The notes below the pieces were generated by a model. That model did no database searches and was not told the DNA's origin. It saw only the letters and a program-made list of their open reading frames with translations. Below, in pieces: positions 59,952 to 64,000 of a DNA stretch of 64,000 nucleotides. The stretch covers positions 1 to 64,000 of the forward strand of contig DATIEP010000023.1 in the NCBI GenBank assembly GCA_035455745.1. The letters are read 5' to 3'. Origin of the DNA: JADGGM01 sp027307005. GTDB lineage: Bacteria; Gemmatimonadota; Gemmatimonadetes; Gemmatimonadales; Gemmatimonadaceae. Within the stretch, counting starts at the first letter, position 1; the number at the start of each line of letters is the position of its first letter. The position numbers and the translations under genes were made by a program.

Positions 59952-60049
59952 GCCTAACGCCCGAGCTAAGGTGCGGGCGAGTCAAAGAAAAGGGAATGCG
60001 CAGCATTCGCAATCATTACGTCGGTTGTCAGCTTCGGCGTTCGTTAGGC
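59952..60049 (-). repeat. attC-like recombination site E, 98 bp
   Basis: The outer boxes are GCCTAAC (59952-59958) and GTTAGGC (60043-60049), exact complements. The arm GCCGAAGCTGAC (right, reverse complement) pairs with CCGAGCTAAG (left), with an extra base on the right, which orients it to the minus strand. The central palindrome GAATGCGCAGCATTC caps the hairpin. Length, box sequence and asymmetry all fit attC. Confidence 0.82.
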
Positions 60050-60136
60050 CGCCGCGTCGTGATGTGGGCCGGGTGAGACCCCGGTTGACGGAGCTGCTCT
60101 GGATAGCATGCAAGCCGGCGACGCCGGCACTATCGG

Positions 60137-60429
60137 CTATGAACGTGGCGGCGAGGTCGTGGTCCAGAGCACAATGCGCCATCCCGCCTCGGTGCGCGTG
60201 AGAACCATTGTGCCTGTTTCCGAGACCACCTTCCGGGGAGTTCACCCTCGTCCAGACAGATGAAGTGTCCGAGATGGGAGGGCTGTCTCAACCGATCCAG
60301 GTAGGCCAGAAACTGCTCGTGAGTTCGTGGCGGCGAAGCCAAGCCGCGATGCAGTGCTCGGCTCCGGCGAACGGCCCCCAGAAATTCCTGCTCGCGTCGC
60401 CGGCTCGGAGTCTCGAGATGTACCGACAT
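60137..60429 (-). pseudogene. Chimeric cassette gene: GNAT start joined to SnoaL-like end
   Basis: From ATG 60429 the frame reads MSVHLETPSRRREQEFLGAV, then RRSRALHRGLASPPRTHEQF and LAYLDRLRQPSHLGHFI, the N-terminal half of a RimJ-type acetyltransferase. Around 60238 the sequence changes; another frame continues KVVSETGTMVLTRTEAGWRI and VLWTTTSPPRS to a stop at 60137, the last strands of an NTF2/SnoaL-like protein. The original genes were fused by deletion. The ATG is 28 nt after the R' box of site F. Confidence 0.65.
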
Positions 60430-60456
60430 GGAGAAATGCTTGGGGTAGGTCAGTCT

Positions 60457-60550
60457 GCCTAACGCCAGTGTTACGCCGCGGGCGAATCAAATAGATGCGA
60501 GTACAGCGAGCACTCCGCAACTCGACCGGCGGCTTCGACTTTCGTTAGGC
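60457..60550 (-). repeat. attC-like recombination site F, 94 bp
   Basis: GCCTAAC (60457-60463) and GTTAGGC (60544-60550) are exact complements; GCCGCGGGCGA (left) pairs with TCGACCGGCGGC (right). The centre carries TGCGAGTACAGCGAGCA. Arm sequences resemble those of site E. It lies 55 bp downstream of the AraC gene stop, the upstream limit of the recognisable array. Confidence 0.8.
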
Positions 60551-60605
60551 CGACGTGGTTGTACGTACGGTATTGCTCATGTGAATGGACACATGGCGGC
60601 CATCA

Positions 60606-61595
60606 CTACCGAGAAGCCGCCGCGCGCAAACGCTCGGCGTCCCGACGCGGTGGCTGACCAAACAGCCGGACGTACTCCCGATTGAACTGCGACGCGCTCG
60701 CGTAACCCACCTCATAGGCAACGGCTTCCGCACTCGTAGCTTCGGAAAGAAGGAGACGACGAGCCTCCTGCAGGCGCAGATGCTTCTGGTATTGAACCGG
60801 ACTCATTGCGCACACCGCCTTGAAGTAGTGATGGAGTGCCGACGGGCTCATGTTGACGTGCTTCGCGAGAGCCTCGATCCGGAGCGGTTCCGCGAAGTGT
60901 TCTTTGATCCACGCAATCGCCCCAGACACCCGGCGCAGCCGCCCATCACCGATCGCCATCTGAGCCAAACGTCCAAACTGTTCGCTCTGGAGAAGTCTGT
61001 AGTGGAGCTCTCGCAGAATGAGCGGCGCCAGCACCGGGAGATCCTGCGGCGCATCGAGCAGCCGCACCAGGCGGAGGAACCCGTCGAGCAGCGGAGCCCG
61101 TAGCGCGCTCACGTAGAGGGCTCGTCCGTCGTGATCGTCTCGCGGTGCCTGCCGTCCCGTTTCCACGATCAATGCCGCGAGGTCCCGCGGGTCCACACTG
61201 AGAGTCATGCATAGGTACGGCTTGTTCGGGCTCGCTTCGAAGACACGCCCAACGGCAGGTAGATCCACCGAGACGGCAAGGTATTGTGACTGGTCGTAGA
61301 TGTACGTCTCGTTGCCCACCGTCACTTCCTTTCGCCCCTGCGCCACAACGTACACCGCCGGCTCCATGAGGATGGTCGCCGATTCGGTTGGTTGTGAGTA
61401 CCGATACAGCTTCAACTCCGTGATCGCCGTCTCGTTCCGCCCTTCGGAATTCGTCCGGCGCTCGAGCACCTTCGCGAGCTCGCGCCGTAGCGCTTCGGCA
61501 ACTACCACAGTCTCCTCGCGTTCGGCCGATTCGGATCGACTGCGATTGAATTGCGTAGCTGCGCGTTTCCGATGAGTAGACAGGTTATTCGCCAT
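60606..61595 (-). CDS. AraC-family transcriptional regulator (AraC_N type)
   Basis: 329 residues. The N-terminal sensor resembles AraC_N of the YqhC group: TELKLYRYSQPTESATILMEPAVYVVAQGRKEV and YLAVSVDLPAVGRVFEASPNKPYLCMTL. The C-terminal HTH pair is FAEPLRIEALAKHVNMSPSALHHYFKAVCAMSPVQYQKHLRLQEARRLL and EVGYASASQFNREYVRLFG. Such regulators usually activate a divergent oxidoreductase gene, here the aldo/keto reductase 190 bp away. Site F lies just downstream. An alternative start at a later codon is possible, as the first 40 residues are basic and non-conserved. Confidence 0.88.
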   Translation of the reverse strand: MANNLSTHRKRAATQFNRSRSESAEREETVVVAEALRRELAKVLERRTNSEGRNETAITELKLYRYSQPTESATILMEPAVYVVAQGRKEVTVGNETYIYDQSQYLAVSVDLPAVGRVFEASPNKPYLCMTLSVDPRDLAALIVETGRQAPRDDHDGRALYVSALRAPLLDGFLRLVRLLDAPQDLPVLAPLILRELHYRLLQSEQFGRLAQMAIGDGRLRRVSGAIAWIKEHFAEPLRIEALAKHVNMSPSALHHYFKAVCAMSPVQYQKHLRLQEARRLLLSEATSAEAVAYEVGYASASQFNREYVRLFGQPPRRDAERLRAAASR

Positions 61596-61785
61596 GTCTG
61601 TACGCTAGCGCGCCGCGGAACGTTCCTCCAGAGACGTGGAGGAATAGGCAAGAGTTCTCCTTGATCAGGCAGGGACGCGCCTCCTGGACAGCGCTACCAT
61701 CCGTTCGTCGCACTAAAGCAGAAATGAGCAAATGAAAGCCTGGTCGGAAATGCACAGACCATTCTGAAAACGGGGACACTTCGCG

Positions 61786-62763
61786 ATGAAGCACATCTCG
61801 ATCGGAGGACTCGACGTCTCGCGCATAGGGCTGGGCGCGATGACGATGGCCGGGTACTACAACATCGGTGCGGGCAGTGATGCGGAGTCCATCCGCACCA
61901 TCCATCGGGCACTTGACCTGGGCGTCACTCACCTAGACACCGCCGAGATCTATGGTCCGTACACCAACGAGGAACTCGTCGGCCGAGCGATCAGGGATCG
62001 CCGCAGCCAGGTTGTGTTGGCGACAAAGTTCGGCCTCGTCTCGCACTCCAGCGGCGGCCCGGGCGTGCTCGACAGCAGTCCCGCGAACGTCCGTGTGGCG
62101 GTCGAGGGGTCCCTGAGACGGCTCGGCACCGACCACATCGACCTGTATTATCAGCACAGGGTCGATCCCAAGACACCCATCGAGGAAACCGTCGGCGTTC
62201 TGGCCGAACTTGTCGGCGAGGGGAAGGTCCGCTACATCGGTCTGTCCGAGGCCGGTCCCAACACAATCCGCCGCGCCCACGCTGTGCACCCGGTGTCCGC
62301 GCTGCAGACCGAGTACTCACTGTGGACGCGTGACCCGGAGGCGGAACTGCTGCCGCTGCTGCGCCAACTGGGCATCGGCTTCGTTCCTTACTCGCCGCTC
62401 GGCCACGGCTTTCTTACAGGCGAGATACGCTCGCCCGAACAGCTCTCCGACGACGACTGGCGCAAGGCCAATCCGCGCTTCTCCGGCGAGAACTTCAAGC
62501 GCAATCTGCGCATCGTCGACGAAGTAAAGGCGGTGGCCGCAGAGGCCGGCGCGACGCCGGCGCAAGTGGCTCTGGCCTGGCTGCTAACGCAGGGCGACAA
62601 CATCGCCCCGATTCCTGGTACCAAGCACGTGTCCCGCGTCGAGGAGAACATCGCGGCCGACCGCGTCGAGCTGAGCGCCCGTCAGATCGACCGACTGAAC
62701 AACCTCACTCCGGCTGCTGGCGAGCGACACGAGGAGGGCAACATGGCCCGAATCGAGCGATGA
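61786..62763 (+). CDS. Aldo/keto reductase
   Basis: 325 residues starting MKHISIGGLDVSRIGLGAMTM. The catalytic tetrad is intact: Asp51 and Tyr56 in HLDTAEIYGPYTNEE, Lys81 in LATKFG and His124 in YYQHRVDP. The NADPH-binding end includes PGTKHVSRVEENIAAD. It reduces aldehydes or ketones with NADPH; relatives handle methylglyoxal and similar toxic carbonyls. Divergent from an AraC-type regulator that probably controls it. A stem-loop follows 74 bp after the stop. Confidence 0.93.
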   Translation: MKHISIGGLDVSRIGLGAMTMAGYYNIGAGSDAESIRTIHRALDLGVTHLDTAEIYGPYTNEELVGRAIRDRRSQVVLATKFGLVSHSSGGPGVLDSSPANVRVAVEGSLRRLGTDHIDLYYQHRVDPKTPIEETVGVLAELVGEGKVRYIGLSEAGPNTIRRAHAVHPVSALQTEYSLWTRDPEAELLPLLRQLGIGFVPYSPLGHGFLTGEIRSPEQLSDDDWRKANPRFSGENFKRNLRIVDEVKAVAAEAGATPAQVALAWLLTQGDNIAPIPGTKHVSRVEENIAADRVELSARQIDRLNNLTPAAGERHEEGNMARIER

Positions 62764-62836
62764 CGCTGAAGCGACGGTGCATAGGCGCGGGACTGTTGAG
62801 CTGTGTCGCCGGCGCTGCCATGGAGCCACGCACGAA

Positions 62837-62855
62837 GCGCCTGCGGAGCAGGCGC
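62837..62855 (+). terminator. Perfect stem-loop after the aldo/keto reductase gene
   Basis: GCGCCTGC (62837-62844) and GCAGGCGC (62848-62855) form an 8-bp stem with a GGA loop, followed by AAATCC rather than a T-tract. It could terminate transcription from either side. Confidence 0.5.
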
Positions 62856-62906
62856 AAATCCTCCGATCGATCAGCCGCGGCGCACGTTAGGCAGCGCGCC
62901 GTGATG

Positions 62907-63149
62907 CTAGTGCGTTGCGAGTAGTCCCTCGACGGAAATGTCCTCGTCGACCTCGGGCCAATGAATGCCCACACCGCCGCCGATGAGCCGATAGTTCGCC
63001 CGCGCGTCGGGCGAGGCCTGGTACAGCAGAGGAAACCAGGCCAACGCTACCGCGACTTCCCGTCCATCCGCGAGCCGAACGTGCAGCGTGTCGACGCCGC
63101 ACGCAACCTCGACGGCTCGCGGTTCGAGCCTAACGGCTGAAGTACTCAT
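62907..63149 (-). CDS. DUF2442 protein
   Basis: 80 residues from MSTSAVRLEPRAVEVACGVDTLHVRLADGREVAVALAWF, then PDARANYRLIGGGVGIHWPEVDEDISVEGLL. The VxLADGRxVxVxLxWFPxL and GxGIHWPxxDEDISVExLL blocks define DUF2442, small proteins often coded with a DUF4160 partner and suspected of toxin-antitoxin behaviour. No partner is visible here. ATG 63149 is chosen because the domain begins there; the frame extends to 63278 without homology. Confidence 0.88.
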   Translation of the reverse strand: MSTSAVRLEPRAVEVACGVDTLHVRLADGREVAVALAWFPLLYQASPDARANYRLIGGGVGIHWPEVDEDISVEGLLATH

Positions 63150-63332
63150 TCTCGCCAGCCTTTGACAGCGGTGCCGTTCCTCACGATACTTCCCATCAGT
63201 GCGCCTGACAGGGCGCCTCCAACCCGCGGCAAGGGAACGATTCCCACCTGTCACACACTGAAATGCGGTGCTGTGCACCTTCTTTCAGCCTGATCGCGCA
63301 GCGGGTACAGGCGTTTCGTGAAAGGAGGCGCT

Positions 63333-64000
63333 ATGTCCGCTGCTCGAGATCTGCCCGCCCATCCGTCCCTCGACTCTCTTCGCAAGCAAGCGAAGCGACT
63401 CGCTCGCGACGCCGCCGCCGGAAATGGCGACGCCATCGCCCGCATCAGAGCGCAGTTGCCGCACGCAGCGCTGCCGTTGTCCAACCGCGACGCGCAGTTC
63501 GTCATCGCACGCGAATACGGATTCGCCGGCTGGCCGGCACTCACGGCCGAAGTCGAGAACCGCCTGGGCCACGGGCTCGACCGGGCCGCCGCAGACGCAC
63601 GCGTGGCGATTCACAATGCAGATCATGATCGGTTGCGCGCGCTGTTAGGCGAATACCCGGCGCTTGCCTCGTGGCGCGACGAAAGCGGACGGACACTGCT
63701 CGATGCCACCATGTCGTACGCGATGGACTGCTCGGATGCCGAACGCGAGCGCATCTACACCCGGCCCGTTGCCGCCGAGATGCTCATCGACGCCGGCGCA
63801 ATGGTCGAGCGTACGACCTGGGAGCAGGCAATAAAGCCGGGCGCATCGGGCATGCTGCAGGTGCTCGCGAAGAAGACCGCGCCGCCGCGATCTCTCGACG
63901 TTCTCGCCGCACTCGGCGACGCCGCTCCGGTCCGCGCACGCCTCGATGCCGCCGCGCCGAGCCCGGACGACGGCGAACCCGACGCGCGGTTCACGTTAGG
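63333..64000 (+). CDS. Ankyrin-repeat protein, N-terminal part, runs off the window
   Basis: 222 codons are present, and the frame is still open at the last base. It starts MSAARDLPAHPSLDSLRKQAKRLARD with AGGAGG about five bases upstream. The region up to about 85 (FVIAREYGFAGWPALTAEVE) is the conserved N-terminal motif found before ankyrin arrays in soil bacteria. ADARVAIHNADHDRLRALLGEYPALASWRDESGRTLLDATMSYA begins the repeats. Probably cytoplasmic and involved in protein binding. Confidence 0.85.
   Translation, partial: MSAARDLPAHPSLDSLRKQAKRLARDAAAGNGDAIARIRAQLPHAALPLSNRDAQFVIAREYGFAGWPALTAEVENRLGHGLDRAAADARVAIHNADHDRLRALLGEYPALASWRDESGRTLLDATMSYAMDCSDAERERIYTRPVAAEMLIDAGAMVERTTWEQAIKPGASGMLQVLAKKTAPPRSLDVLAALGDAAPVRARLDAAAPSPDDGEPDARFTL

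Larger units (their letters stand above)
161..63650. repeat. Dispersed over-represented heptamer GTTAGGC / GCCTAAC
   Basis: By eye I count about 48 GTTAGGC and 34 GCCTAAC on the plus strand across the window. At about 66% GC, seven or eight would be expected on both strands together. Copies lie in coding regions of both orientations in all frames (TTA-GGC as Leu-Gly; CCT-AAC as Pro-Asn; GTT-AGG as Val-Arg), at gene ends where TAG or TAA is used as stop, and between genes. Examples: 1404, 1902, 9069, 11867, 29465, 33054, 33412, 47464, 60043. Confidence 0.85.

Noticed and set aside
62886..63134. GTTAGGC and GCCTAAC flanking the DUF2442 gene as an attC
   Set aside because: The boxes point outward (GTTAGGC first, GCCTAAC second), and no internal arms pair. 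They are ordinary copies of the dispersed heptamer.

Overview
The window looks like chromosome from a high-GC soil bacterium, most likely Gemmatimonadota (Acidobacteriota is the main alternative). The basis is three large Ser/Thr kinases, two of them fused to tetratricopeptide arrays; four full-length ADOP-type MacB/FtsX permeases, three of them coupled to a PadR repressor; many secreted hydrolases; and near-absence of mobile elements. No rRNA, tRNA, CRISPR array, transposase or integrase was seen.

Layout. 1-9 kb: start of a PhoD phosphatase, a secreted protein, a kinase-TPR protein, a VOC/YbjQ/S15-peptidase operon, DinB, and a cupin/microprotein/methyltransferase operon whose last gene is truncated. 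9-14.7 kb: PadR-ADOP pair, a frameshifted gene, a selenium-binding-protein-like propeller and a VapBC-like pair. 14.7-25.3 kb: D-aminoacylase-like amidohydrolase, two more kinases, and a glycosyltransferase coupled to an oxidoreductase-epimerase fusion. 25.3-36.4 kb: small metabolic genes, a Tat-exported GH2 glycosidase, a metallo-beta-lactamase-like protein without its metal motif, a LytS/LytTR two-component pair, an AhpD-like pair and a DHFR-like reductase. 36.8-42.2 kb: a Dna2-like nuclease-helicase overlapping a three-helix membrane protein gene (with a relic of the same pair at 35.3-35.7 kb), a lipoprotein and a HigBA-like pair. 42.6-53.7 kb: two PadR-ADOP pairs, one unaccompanied ADOP and half of another. 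53.8-60.6 kb: small accessory genes separated by hairpin sites that match integron attC sites, all fitting a minus-strand array. 60.6-64 kb: AraC regulator, aldo/keto reductase, DUF2442 protein and an ankyrin protein that runs off the end.

Two observations stand out. First, 54.8-60.6 kb reads as a decaying, integrase-less gene-cassette array: five attC-like sites of 51-98 bp, with cassette genes starting 7-31 nt after the R' box and several of them truncated, frameshifted or chimeric. Second, the heptamer GTTAGGC/GCCTAAC occurs about 80 times in 64 kb by my hand count, roughly ten times what base composition predicts, on both strands, in every reading frame and between genes. It also fits the attC core-box consensus, but most copies are single and lie in ordinary coding sequence, so a separate genome-wide role or bias has to be considered.
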